Shown: positions 26,220-34,111 of the stretch, piece by piece | How positions within the stretch are numbered: the first letter of the stretch is position 1 | Layout: each line of letters begins with the position of its first letter | From: Cyanobium sp. NIES-981 | GTDB taxonomy: Bacteria; Cyanobacteriota; Cyanobacteriia; PCC-6307; Cyanobiaceae | DNA: 38,307 bases | Direction: 5' to 3' | Assembly: GCA_945877595.1 (NCBI GenBank) | Contig: CAMDVN010000020.1 | Location: 1-38,307, forward strand | Translations under genes and position numbers: made by a program | Notes under the pieces: generated by a model | Databases searched by the model: none | What the model was told of the DNA's origin: nothing | The model's input: only the letters and a program-made list of their open reading frames with translations

Positions 26220-26827
26220 GGGCGGCCCACCAACGGGGCGGCGGCCAGAGCGGCGATGGCATCAAGTAGCACGAGGCTGCGCAGCTCCAGGCCGGCCGCG
26301 GTCATGGCCTCGAGGCCACCCTCCTGGCGATCCACGATCGTGACCACCCGCTGCACCACGTAGCCCGCCTCCCGCAGCTGGTGCACGGCCTTGAGCGACG
26401 ACCCCCCCGTGGTGACCACGTCTTCCAGCACGGTGATCACACTGCCGGCGGGGGGCAGGGGGCCCTCCAGCCAGGCGCCGGTGCCGTGGCCCTTGGCCTC
26501 CTTGCGCACGATCAAGGCATCGAGGGCGCGGCCCGCTAGGGCCGCCTGCAGGGCCACGGCGCTCACCAGGGGATCGGCCCCCAGGGTGAGGCCCGCCACG
26601 GCCACGGCCTCGGCTTCCACCTCCTCGAGCATCAGGGCCCCCAGCAGGGCCAGCCCCGGGCCGCTCAGGCTCACCGGCTTGCAATTGACGTAGTGGTTGC
26701 TGGTGCGGCCCGAGGCCAGGGTGAACTGGCCGTGGCGGTAGGCCCGCTCGGCCAGCAGCGGCAGCAGGACTGCCCGCATGGCCGCTGGAGTGGTGGGCAG
26801 GGGGGCAGGCAAGGAGGCCATCGGCAA
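26216..26827 (-). CDS. pyrE: Orotate phosphoribosyltransferase (PyrE)
   Basis: Joins orotate to PRPP to form OMP in pyrimidine synthesis. The PRPP-binding motif is [19 protein letters not shown] (130-148). The substrate-proximal segments [18 protein letters not shown] (35-52) and [11 protein letters not shown] are conserved. The 203 residues fit the family. The ATG at 26827 (MPMAS) could alternatively be the next Met. It overlaps the ygfZ-like gene by four bases and so forms an operon with it, while the small secreted-protein gene is divergent. Confidence 0.95.
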   Translation of the reverse strand: MPMASLPAPLPTTPAAMRAVLLPLLAERAYRHGQFTLASGRTSNHYVNCKPVSLSGPGLALLGALMLEEVEAEAVAVAGLTLGADPLVSAVALQAALAGRALDALIVRKEAKGHGTGAWLEGPLPPAGSVITVLEDVVTTGGSSLKAVHQLREAGYVVQRVVTIVDRQEGGLEAMTAAGLELRSLVLLDAIAALAAAPLVGRP

Positions 26828-26898
26828 GCAGCAGGGGCCGGGGGCTGGTGCCCGGGCTTGGGTCTGACTAGTTTGACCTCAGGCTGCTTTCGGCTGTA

Positions 26899-27339
26899 GT
26901 GGTTTCAGCAAGGGTGATTTCGGCAAGCGTGGCCTCAGTTTTGGGGCTGCTGGCTGCGGCCCAGGCGGGGCCTGTGGTCTGCACGACCACCCTGGAAGCT
27001 CCCTTGGCGGGAGGCGCTCCCCTGGAGGTGAGCCGCTGCGGCGCGGTGCAAACCACCCCCGAGCTGGTGGAGCAGCGCTTTTTCACCCATACCGCTCCCT
27101 TTGCTGAGGGGGTGAGCCTGCGCGGCCAGGTGCGCGATCTGTTGGGCGTGGCCACCGGTTCGATCAATGCCGGCAACAGCCTGCGGGCCTTTGGTTTTCC
27201 AGATCAGACGATCGTCTGGGATGGAATCGCTCTGCAGAACACCTATCAGGTGCTGCTCGAAGCCCAGAGTGCTCCGGCTCCCTGGAGCACCGGCGACATT
27301 CCCAATGGTTTCAGCGGCAGCCTGGGCCCTTCCCGCTGA
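26899..27339 (+). CDS. Small exported hypothetical protein
   Basis: I do not recognise the family. The 146-residue protein starts with a signal-peptide-like segment (about 5-23, SASVASVLGLLAAAQAG) with probable cleavage near AQA-G. The mature part has two Cys (28 and 47) that may form a disulfide. Its second half has a defined pattern (RGQVRDLLGVATGSINAG, FGFPDQTIVWDGIALQNTY) suggesting a compact fold conserved among cyanobacteria. The GTG at 26899 has little ribosome binding site; a GTG at 26914 is an alternative. A 10-bp repeat array and a tRNA follow. Confidence 0.75.
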   Translation: MVSARVISASVASVLGLLAAAQAGPVVCTTTLEAPLAGGAPLEVSRCGAVQTTPELVEQRFFTHTAPFAEGVSLRGQVRDLLGVATGSINAGNSLRAFGFPDQTIVWDGIALQNTYQVLLEAQSAPAPWSTGDIPNGFSGSLGPSR

Positions 27340-27353
27340 GGGGATAATGCCGC

Positions 27354-27403
27354 CAGCTGGCACCAGCTAGCGCCAGTTGGCAGCAGCTGGCACGAGCTGA
27401 CAA
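27354..27403. repeat. Five 10-bp units (CAGCTGGCAC type) before the tRNA
   Basis: Units at 27354, 27364, 27374, 27384 and 27394 read CAGCTGGCAC, CAGCTAGCGC, CAGTTGGCAG, CAGCTGGCAC and GAGCTGACAA. The period equals about one helical turn. The array fills most of the gap between the small exported protein and the tRNA, ending 21 bp before it. Confidence 0.75.
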
Positions 27404-27424
27404 CGACCAGGCCAGGTCCTACCT

Positions 27425-27497
27425 GGGGGATTAGCTATCTGGTGAAAGCACCCGACTCATAATCGGAGTCAGGCCGGTTCGATCCCGGCATCCCCCA
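27425..27497 (+). tRNA. tRNA with CAU anticodon (Met or Ile2)
   Basis: A complete 73-nt cloverleaf: acceptor GGGGGAT pairs with ATCCCCC, the T-arm is GCCGG-TTCGATC-CCGGC, the anticodon loop is CTCATAA (anticodon CAT) and the discriminator is A. The CCA end is not encoded. The D-arm is short (GCT/AGC). The D-arm and anticodon-arm pattern AAAGCACCCGACTCATAA resembles chloroplast tRNA-Ile(CAU), so this may be the lysidine-modified isoleucine tRNA rather than elongator methionine tRNA. Confidence 0.93.
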
Positions 27498-27529
27498 TCG
27501 CCAACGCCCATCGCCCATCCCCCATCGCC
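27489..27529. repeat. 14-bp direct repeat of the tRNA 3' end
   Basis: CATCCCCCATCGCC occurs at 27489-27502, covering the last nine bases of the tRNA, and again at 27516-27529, a spacing of 27 bp. The intervening bases are also CATCGCC-like. Nothing resembling an integrase or integrated element follows. Confidence 0.8.
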
Positions 27530-27583
27530 CGCAGCCACCCTCAAGCCTGGGCCTGATCGGGCGAGGCTCTTTAAGCTCGACCC

Positions 27584-28870
27584 ATGCGGTTGATTGCCCT
27601 GGCCACGCTGCTGTTGGTGCTGCTGGCCTTTTTTGCAGCAGCTGAATTCGCCTTGGTGAGGCTGCGACCCTCGCGGGTGCAGCAGCTGCTGGAGAGCGGC
27701 GTGGCCGGGGCGGCCACGGTGGCCCGTCTGCAGCGGCGCCTGCGTCGGGTGTTGGTGGCCTGCCAGCTGGGGGCCGTGCTCGCCCTGCTGGCCCTGGGCT
27801 GGGCCGGCGAAAGCCTCGCCCAGCAGGCCGCCCAGTGGTGCGCTGGCCTCGGTTTGCAGGTGCCGGTGGGCTGGCTCGATGCGGCCGTGTTTGTGGTGCT
27901 GGCCCTGCTGGCCACCCTGCTGGGGGGGCTGCTGCCCAAGGCCTGGGTGCTGCATCAGCCCGAGGCTTCGGCCCTGGCCCTGGCGCCCTTGCTCGATTCG
28001 GTGAACCGCGGCCTTGCCCCGCTGCTTTCGTTGATCGAAGCGCTCAGTGGCCTGGGCCTGCAGCTGCTGGGCCTGCCCCGCAACTGGGACCAGTTGGTGC
28101 CCGTGCTCTCGGCCGGTGAGCTCGAAACCCTGATCGAAACCGGCAGCGTCACCGGCCTGATGCCCGATGAGCGCAACATCCTCGAAGGCGTCTTTTCGCT
28201 GCGCGACACCCTGGTGCGCGAGGTGATGGTGCCCCGTTCGGGCATGGTCACCCTGCCGCTCGCGGTCACCTTCGCCGAAATGATGCAGGAGGTGCATGCC
28301 ACCGCCCACGCCCGCTTCCCGGTGATCGGTAGCTCCCTCGACGACGTGCGCGGCATGCTCGACCTGCGCCGGTTGGCCGAACCGATCGCCCGCGGCCAGC
28401 TCACCGCCGCAACCCCCCTGGCCCCCTACATCACACCGGTGGCGCTGGTGCAGGAGAGCACCTCCCTGGCCGATCTGTTGCCCTTGATCCGCTCGGGCCA
28501 ACCCCTGCTGGTGGTGGTCGATGAGCACGGCGGCACCGAAGGCCTGGTCACCGTGGCCGACCTCACCAGTGAGATCGTCGGAGAAGAGGACGATTCGATC
28601 GAGGCCGCTCAGGATCTCAAAGTGATGGGCCCCGGCAAATGGTCGGTGGCCGGCGATCTGGAAATCTTTGAGCTCAACCGCCAGCTGGGCCTGCAGTTGC
28701 CGGAAGCCGAGGGCCACCACACCCTGGCGGGCTTCTTGTTGGAGCGGCTGCAGCACATCCCGGCCCCCGGAGAAGCCCTGCGCTGGAAGGGCCACCAGTA
28801 CCGCGTGCTGATGATGGATGGCCCCCGCATCGAGCGGGTCCAGATCCAGCGACTCAACGGTGAGGCGTAA
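27584..28870 (+). CDS. CNNM/CorC-type membrane protein with CBS domains (hemolysin-like)
   Basis: Membrane protein of the CNNM/DUF21 group, linked to Mg2+/Co2+ handling. The N-terminal DUF21 region (to about residue 165) begins with a hydrophobic helix and the FFAAAEFALVRLRPSR signature, with further helices at about 45-70 and 92-118. Two CBS domains follow: the VMVPRSGMVTLP region and the DEHGGTEGLVTVADLTSEIVGE block. A CorC/HlyC transporter-associated domain closes the 428-residue protein (MGPGKWSVAGDLEIFELNRQL). It follows the tRNA and precedes the Gfo/Idh/MocA gene by 35 bp, so the two may be co-transcribed. The ion is unknown. Confidence 0.92.
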   Translation: MRLIALATLLLVLLAFFAAAEFALVRLRPSRVQQLLESGVAGAATVARLQRRLRRVLVACQLGAVLALLALGWAGESLAQQAAQWCAGLGLQVPVGWLDAAVFVVLALLATLLGGLLPKAWVLHQPEASALALAPLLDSVNRGLAPLLSLIEALSGLGLQLLGLPRNWDQLVPVLSAGELETLIETGSVTGLMPDERNILEGVFSLRDTLVREVMVPRSGMVTLPLAVTFAEMMQEVHATAHARFPVIGSSLDDVRGMLDLRRLAEPIARGQLTAATPLAPYITPVALVQESTSLADLLPLIRSGQPLLVVVDEHGGTEGLVTVADLTSEIVGEEDDSIEAAQDLKVMGPGKWSVAGDLEIFELNRQLGLQLPEAEGHHTLAGFLLERLQHIPAPGEALRWKGHQYRVLMMDGPRIERVQIQRLNGEA

Positions 28871-28905
28871 TCGCTGATAATGCGCGCATCGCGGGAGTCC
28901 GGGCC

Positions 28906-29898
28906 ATGAACCCTGTGCGGGTGGGTGTCATTGGCATCGGCAACATGGGCTGGCATCACGCTCGGGTGCTGAGCCTCCTCAAGGACGCCCAGTTGGTGGG
29001 AGTGGCCGATCCGGCCGAGGCCCGCGGCAAGCTGGCCATGGAGCAATTTGGCTGCCGCTGGTTTCCCGACTACACCACCATGCTCAGCGAGGTGGAAGCG
29101 GTGTGCATTGCGGTGCCCACCCTGTTGCACCACCGCGTGGGTCTGGCCTGTCTGCAGGCCGGCGTGCACGTGCTGATCGAAAAGCCCATTGCCGCCAGCC
29201 AGGAGGAAGCCTCCGAGCTGATCCGGGCTGCCGAGGGTGGTGGCCGCCTGTTGCAGGTGGGTCACATCGAGCGCTTCAACCCCGCCTTTCGCGAGCTGGT
29301 CAAGGTGCTGGCCGGTGAGGAGGTGGTGGTGCTGGAGGCCCGGCGCCACAGCCCCAATGCCGACCGGGCCAATGACGTGTCGGTGGTGCTCGATCTGATG
29401 ATCCACGACATCGACCTGGTGCTCGAACTGGCCGCTTCCCCCGTGGTGCGGCTGGCGGCAGCGGGTGGGCGCAGCAGCGACGGCCCCATCGACTACGTGA
29501 ACGCCACCCTGGCCTTTGCCAATGGCGTGGTGGCCAGCCTCACGGCCAGCAAGATGGCCCACCGCAAGATCAGGCGCCTGTACTGCCACTGCCGCAGCAG
29601 CCTGATGGAGACCGATTTCCTCAACCACAACCTGCGCATTCACCGCCGCACCCACGAGTCGGTGAGTGCCGATCACGGCGAGCTGGTGTACCGCAATGAC
29701 GGCTTCATCGAGGAGGTGAGCACCACCTCCATCGAGCCGCTCTATGCCGAGCTCGAGCACTTTCTGCGCTGCGTGCGCGGTGAGGAGACGCCGGCGGTCG
29801 ATGGCCTGCAGGCCTCCCGCGCCCTGCAGCTCGCCGATCTGATCGAGCAGTGCGTTGAGCAGCCCAACCTCTGCATGAGCCTCGACCAGCCGATCTAG
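28906..29898 (+). CDS. Gfo/Idh/MocA family oxidoreductase
   Basis: NAD(P)-dependent sugar dehydrogenase. The Rossmann loop is GIGNMGWHHARVLS (10-23) and the catalytic-site motif is EKPIAAS (92-98). The VGHIERFNPAFREL segment and DLMIHDIDLVLEL are characteristic; the former recalls UDP-N-acetylglucosamine 3-dehydrogenases, so a role in an amino-sugar or envelope pathway is a reasonable guess. The 330 residues fit the family. It converges on the large GH15-like gene, sharing four bases: TAG on this strand and CTA (TAG) on the other, within a palindromic CTAG. Confidence 0.93.
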   Translation: MNPVRVGVIGIGNMGWHHARVLSLLKDAQLVGVADPAEARGKLAMEQFGCRWFPDYTTMLSEVEAVCIAVPTLLHHRVGLACLQAGVHVLIEKPIAASQEEASELIRAAEGGGRLLQVGHIERFNPAFRELVKVLAGEEVVVLEARRHSPNADRANDVSVVLDLMIHDIDLVLELAASPVVRLAAAGGRSSDGPIDYVNATLAFANGVVASLTASKMAHRKIRRLYCHCRSSLMETDFLNHNLRIHRRTHESVSADHGELVYRNDGFIEEVSTTSIEPLYAELEHFLRCVRGEETPAVDGLQASRALQLADLIEQCVEQPNLCMSLDQPI

Positions 29899-32800
29899 GC
29901 CGCGGCCGCGGGGGTGCCTTGGCCCTGAGAGGCGGCTGGCGCTGGCTCAGTGAGCTGGCGCAGGGCCTCGAGCTGCCAGCGGCGGCAATCGGCGGGGGAG
30001 GCGCGGTAGAAGCGGTCCCAGGCTTCGGCCTTGTGGCTGCCGTAATCGGCGAGCGGGATCTCGGGATGCTGCAGCTGCCAGCCCACCCGCACGGCGTGGC
30101 CGATCACCACATCAAGGGCGAGGTCGTCGTCGACGCGCACCTGCGGATTGGCCTCCACAAAGGCGATCAGGGTGAGCAGGGTTTCAGCGCAGAGCTGCCG
30201 GTATTCGGGCGCGTCGATCTTGCTGAGTAGGTGGTCGACCAGGGCGGCGAAGTTGCGTTCGCCCGGGGTCTTTTCGCTCAACAGCGGCACGCTCTCGAGC
30301 CGGTTGCGCTTCTCGAGCTTGTCGCCGATCACGATGCCGCGGCAGTGGTGCAGCAGATCCCAGATGCCCGGGTAAAAATCGCGCGGCACCCGCCCCAGGG
30401 CTCCGAGCCGCTGGCGGTGCTGCAGCCAGCAGCCGCCCTTGGCCAGCTGCTCGAGCGGATCGGGGGCCACCCAGCGCACCCGCCCCCGCAGGTGCAGCTG
30501 TTCTTTGCGCTGCAGGGAGGCCCGGGCATGCTCGAGGTCGGCCAAGACCCCGCGCAGCTGGCGGCGTATCGCATGGGGCGGCAGGCTGCAGAGGGTTTCA
30601 AACGCCTCGATCGCGCCCAGGTCTTGGGCGGCGGCCACCTCGCTGGTCAGCAGCAATAGCAGCTGGCCCAGCTGCAGGGTGAGGCTGCCGCTCAGCAGGC
30701 TGGGTTCGTGGCGGGCCACGCCATCGAGGGCCAGCAGCAGTTCCTGCTGCAGCATCCATTCGCGGCCGTCTTCGCCGCTGAAGCGGCGGATCATCGCCGC
30801 GATCGTGGCGCTGCCCTGGGGCGCGCTGATCAGCGAATCGCGGGTGTAATTGCGGCCCACCACCACCTGCCGCTGGCGCAGCAGCAGGTCGGTGAGGGCA
30901 TCCTCCAGCTGGGGATGCACGAGCTCGAGGGCGGCCGCGGCGCGCCGCACCACACTCCAGTTGGCTTCGTTGAGGGACCGGCGGTAGACCTCGGCCAGCA
31001 GCTCGCGCAGCTGCAGGGTCTCCTGGTTGGGGCCCTGCAGCTGGGCGGCCAGCCCCAGGCGCTGGGCCAGCTGGGCCAGCACCTCGGCCTGCTCCTGCAG
31101 GGAGGTGCTGCTCCAGAGCCGATCGAGCAGGTCGCCGATGGAGCTGTCTTCGAGGGCCTGCTCCTCTTCGGCGCTCAGGGGGGTGCGGTCGGTGTTGGCC
31201 AGCAGCGGTGTGGCCACGATCGGCGCCGGGCTCTCGAGGCGGCAGCTCTGGGGCAAGGGCAGGGTCTGCCAGCTGGCCTGATCGAGCAGGTCGGCGAGGG
31301 GGGCGAGCTGCACCGGCACGCCCTCGATCAGCCCCCCCTGGAGCGCCTGGCCCAGGCGCAAAAAGGCGTCGGGATCGCTGGCAAAGGGGCCGGTCGCCAC
31401 CGGGATCAACAGCAGCGGCGCGCCGCTGCCCCGCCAGTGCCGCTGCAGCAGGCGCAGCTCGGCGGCCACGGTGTCGACCAGTTGCTGGGGGTCATCGGCC
31501 AGGTAGAAGGTGCTCTCTTCCAGCACCGCCGGCAAAAAGGCCAGCCGCTGGCCCGTGGCGGGGCAGTGGTACAGCCGGGCCGTGGCCAGGGTCTCCATGC
31601 GCACCGCCGGGTGGCCGCTGATCCCCAGGCGAGGGTTGGCGCCCACCTGGGCCATGCGTTGGGCCAGTTGGGCAGAGCTGGCCACCGGCAGGGCGTCGCC
31701 GGCCACCGGCAGTCCGGCGGCCTGCAGCACCCCTGCGATCTCGCCACTGGCCGGCACCAGGGCCACCAGCACCTCAGCGGTTCCCAGGGGCGAGGGCAGG
31801 CGGCGGCCACAGGGATCGAGGTCGGCGGGGCTGATCAGCCCCTGCAGCAGCAGATCGGCGAGCCAGGTGAGGCTCTGGGTCCAGAGCAGGGGAACGTTTT
31901 CATTGGGCTGGCGCGGTTGGCTGCCTGGCTGGCGCCGCTCGGCCGCCAGGGCCGCTTCAGGCACGCGGTAGAGCTCGGGCAACAGGGCGGTCCCCTCGAC
32001 CGGCACGCTCACTCCGGCCAGGCGCTGCCGCCACTGACGGGCCTCCTCCCAGCGCTCCTCGCAGCAGGCGGTGATCAGTTCAAAGGCCCAAAACAGCGGC
32101 CACTCACACTCGATGTGCTCGAACTCGGCCAGCTCCTCGCGCTCGTAGTGGAGCCGGGTGTGGTCTTCGATGACGGTTTGGTGGCCGTCGCGGCGAAAGC
32201 GCTTGTAGCCATAGGCGCCGCCCAACTCGCTGCGGATCTTGGCGCGGGTGCGGGCCGCCAGCAGGGGATCGTCCACCGCCCAGGCCGGGTAGCCGATCAC
32301 CGTCAGGCAGGCCGCGTCCACCTCCTTGCTGGCCGATTCCCTTGGCAGCAGACCCCGCAGGGCCCGCCGCAGCCGCACGATCGCGTCATGGGGGATCACG
32401 AGGCAGAAGTTGCCGTCGCCTTGGGGGCCATAGAGATCCAGCCCTTCCAACGCCTCCAGGGCCGCCTTCACCAAGCCAATCGAGCTGGCGTTGCGCTCGG
32501 GCTGGCCGTGGTTGCCCTTGTCGCCCCGCTCCCAGATGCCGTAGTCAGCGACGCGGTAGGCCCGGGCCACGTAATAGACAAGGTTTTGGATGAAGTCGCG
32601 TTCGTGGCTGGTTTGGATCACCACCAGTCCCGAGCGGGTGAGCTGGGCCAACTGCAGCAAAAACAGGGCCGTGGCATCGAGCTGCAGGTGCCCCCAGCCG
32701 TTGTCGGCCACGGCGGGAGCCCCGGTGTCGGTATCAAACTTGGCGTGGATGGCGTCGAGCGGGTTCAGGGTGCGTTTGAAGCGCTCCACCTTGGCGGCCT

Positions 32801-33128
32801 GGCGCAGCATGGCGGCCAGCAGGCCACGCATCAGCTGCAGCACCCGCTGCTCCAGCTCAAAGGCCCGCCTGCTGCCCGCCTGCTGGCGGCGGTGGGCCAG
32901 GGCCAACCCCCACACGCATTGAATTGAGTAGACGCAGTCGCGAACCCAGGCGTCGCCGTAGTTGCCGTGCACGGTGTTGGCCGTGCTGGCGGGCAGCAGG
33001 CCGGTGATGGGGTGCTGGCGTGACAGCACCACCGCAGCGATCTGCTGATCGAGTGCCTGCAGGGCTTCCCAGGCGCCGCGGGCCTCGCTGCTCCCCGAGG
33101 TCGACATGGTGCAAAACGGGACAGCCAT
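29895..33128 (-). CDS. Large GH15/phosphorylase-kinase-alpha-like protein
   Basis: The N-terminal part resembles the (alpha/alpha)6-barrel of family 15 glycoside hydrolases and of phosphorylase kinase alpha/beta subunits: TVHGNYGDAWVRDCVYSIQCVWGLAL (start about residue 52), DNGWGHLQLDATALFLLQL and YGIWERGDKGNHGQ. The long C-terminal region is helical and of unknown role, like the kinase regulatory-subunit tails. The product is 1077 residues from the ATG at 33128, which is preceded by GAGGGAGAA; the frame is open to 33224 but that part overlaps wecG. Whether it cleaves glucan or is a regulatory carbohydrate-binding protein is not decided. It is divergent from the glycosyltransferase gene across 27 bp. 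Confidence 0.88.
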   Translation of the reverse strand: MAVPFCTMSTSGSSEARGAWEALQALDQQIAAVVLSRQHPITGLLPASTANTVHGNYGDAWVRDCVYSIQCVWGLALAHRRQQAGSRRAFELEQRVLQLMRGLLAAMLRQAAKVERFKRTLNPLDAIHAKFDTDTGAPAVADNGWGHLQLDATALFLLQLAQLTRSGLVVIQTSHERDFIQNLVYYVARAYRVADYGIWERGDKGNHGQPERNASSIGLVKAALEALEGLDLYGPQGDGNFCLVIPHDAIVRLRRALRGLLPRESASKEVDAACLTVIGYPAWAVDDPLLAARTRAKIRSELGGAYGYKRFRRDGHQTVIEDHTRLHYEREELAEFEHIECEWPLFWAFELITACCEERWEEARQWRQRLAGVSVPVEGTALLPELYRVPEAALAAERRQPGSQPRQPNENVPLLWTQSLTWLADLLLQGLISPADLDPCGRRLPSPLGTAEVLVALVPASGEIAGVLQAAGLPVAGDALPVASSAQLAQRMAQVGANPRLGISGHPAVRMETLATARLYHCPATGQRLAFLPAVLEESTFYLADDPQQLVDTVAAELRLLQRHWRGSGAPLLLIPVATGPFASDPDAFLRLGQALQGGLIEGVPVQLAPLADLLDQASWQTLPLPQSCRLESPAPIVATPLLANTDRTPLSAEEEQALEDSSIGDLLDRLWSSTSLQEQAEVLAQLAQRLGLAAQLQGPNQETLQLRELLAEVYRRSLNEANWSVVRRAAAALELVHPQLEDALTDLLLRQRQVVVGRNYTRDSLISAPQGSATIAAMIRRFSGEDGREWMLQQELLLALDGVARHEPSLLSGSLTLQLGQLLLLLTSEVAAAQDLGAIEAFETLCSLPPHAIRRQLRGVLADLEHARASLQRKEQLHLRGRVRWVAPDPLEQLAKGGCWLQHRQRLGALGRVPRDFYPGIWDLLHHCRGIVIGDKLEKRNRLESVPLLSEKTPGERNFAALVDHLLSKIDAPEYRQLCAETLLTLIAFVEANPQVRVDDDLALDVVIGHAVRVGWQLQHPEIPLADYGSHKAEAWDRFYRASPADCRRWQLEALRQLTEPAPAASQGQGTPAAAA

Positions 33129-33155
33129 AGATTCTCCCTCGCCCAGGCACCCCCC

Positions 33156-33893
33156 ATGGCCACAACCGCCACCAAACCCGATCCCCTGGCCCCACGCACC
33201 CGGGTGCTCGGGGTGCCTGTGCACGCGTGCCCCGACGCCCTGGCCGCGGCCTTGAGCCTGCAGGAGCGCGGCGGCGGTCAGATCGTGACCCTCAATGCCG
33301 AAATGACCATGGCGGCCAAGGCCAACCCCGCCCTGGGCGCGGCGATCGAGGCGGCCCAGCTGGTGATTCCCGATGGTTCGGGGGTGGTGTGGGCCCTCGG
33401 GCGTCAGGGTCTGCGGATTCGCCGCAGTCCTGGCATCGAATTGGCCTATCGGCTGCTCGAAGTGGCCGCGGAGCGCGGCTGGCGGGTGGCGCTGGTGGGG
33501 GCCTCCCCGGCCGTGATGGATGCGGTCTCAGCCCGGCTGGCCGAGCGGCTGCCGCGCCTGCAGGTGGTGTTCAAGGCCCATGGCTACCAGCCGCCCGAGG
33601 CCTGGCCCGAGCTCGAGCGCCAGCTGCTGGTAGCGCGCCCCGACCTCGCCCTGGTGGCCCTGGGTGTGCCGCGTCAAGAAACCTGGATTCAGAACCTGAA
33701 CGGCCGCAGCGGTGGCCTCTGGATGGGCGTGGGCGGCAGTTTTGATGTGTGGGCCGGCATCAAAAAAAGGGCCCCCCGCTGGATGGGAGCCCTGCAGATC
33801 GAGTGGCTGTTTCGGTTGGTGCAGGAACCGGCCCGATGGCGCCGCATGCTGGCCCTGCCAGCATTTGCCTGGGCGGTGCTGCGACAGGGGTGA
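33156..33893 (+). CDS. WecG/TagA/CpsF family glycosyltransferase
   Basis: Family GT26 transferase that adds a sugar such as N-acetylmannosaminuronate or glucose to a lipid-linked acceptor in surface-polymer synthesis. The core motifs are VTLNAEMTMAAKANPAL, VIPDGSGVVWALGR, RSPGIELAYRLLE, VALGVPRQETWIQN, and the end WMGVGGSFDVWAGIKKRAP with ALQIEWLFRLVQEPARWRRM. The product is 245 residues. No membrane helix is evident, but a basic amphipathic C-terminus suggests peripheral association. The acceptor and donor are unknown. It converges on psbK with a 42-bp gap. Confidence 0.94.
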   Translation: MATTATKPDPLAPRTRVLGVPVHACPDALAAALSLQERGGGQIVTLNAEMTMAAKANPALGAAIEAAQLVIPDGSGVVWALGRQGLRIRRSPGIELAYRLLEVAAERGWRVALVGASPAVMDAVSARLAERLPRLQVVFKAHGYQPPEAWPELERQLLVARPDLALVALGVPRQETWIQNLNGRSGGLWMGVGGSFDVWAGIKKRAPRWMGALQIEWLFRLVQEPARWRRMLALPAFAWAVLRQG

Positions 33894-33935
33894 AGGGAAG
33901 GGCTGCTGAAGCTCAGCTCCAGCGTGAGCCCAAGC

Positions 33936-34079
33936 TCAGCGGAAACCCACCGAGGCCTGCCACACAAAGGCCAGCAGCAGGAAGAACAGCGGAATGATCG
34001 GCAGGATGTCGACCAGGGGACCGAAGGCCTGGTAGGCCTCGGGCAGTTGGGCCAGGGTTTGCAGGGCGTAGGAAGCCAT
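33936..34079 (-). CDS. psbK: Photosystem II reaction center protein K (PsbK)
   Basis: Small core subunit of photosystem II, involved in assembly near CP43. Translating the minus strand gives 47 residues starting [20 protein letters not shown]. It continues with the conserved [20 protein letters not shown] membrane helix and ends VGFR. The leader to about residue 11 is removed in this family, leaving a mature start near LPEAY. It lies 32 bp downstream of tgt on the same strand, so co-transcription with tgt is likely. It is short and easily missed by gene finders, but the match is clear. Confidence 0.95.
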   Translation of the reverse strand: MASYALQTLAQLPEAYQAFGPLVDILPIIPLFFLLLAFVWQASVGFR

Positions 34080-34111
34080 CCCCAGGAATCATCGAAATCT
34101 TGTGCCGGACG

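Noticed and set aside
27425-27529. Integration site of a mobile element at the tRNA
   Set aside because: No integrase, transposase or foreign block lies next to it; the repeated tRNA end is better explained by local duplication.
30708-32927. 739-codon open frame antisense to the GH15-like gene
   Set aside because: High G+C leaves few stops in the antisense frame; composition is Gly/Gln/His-rich and no motif is visible.
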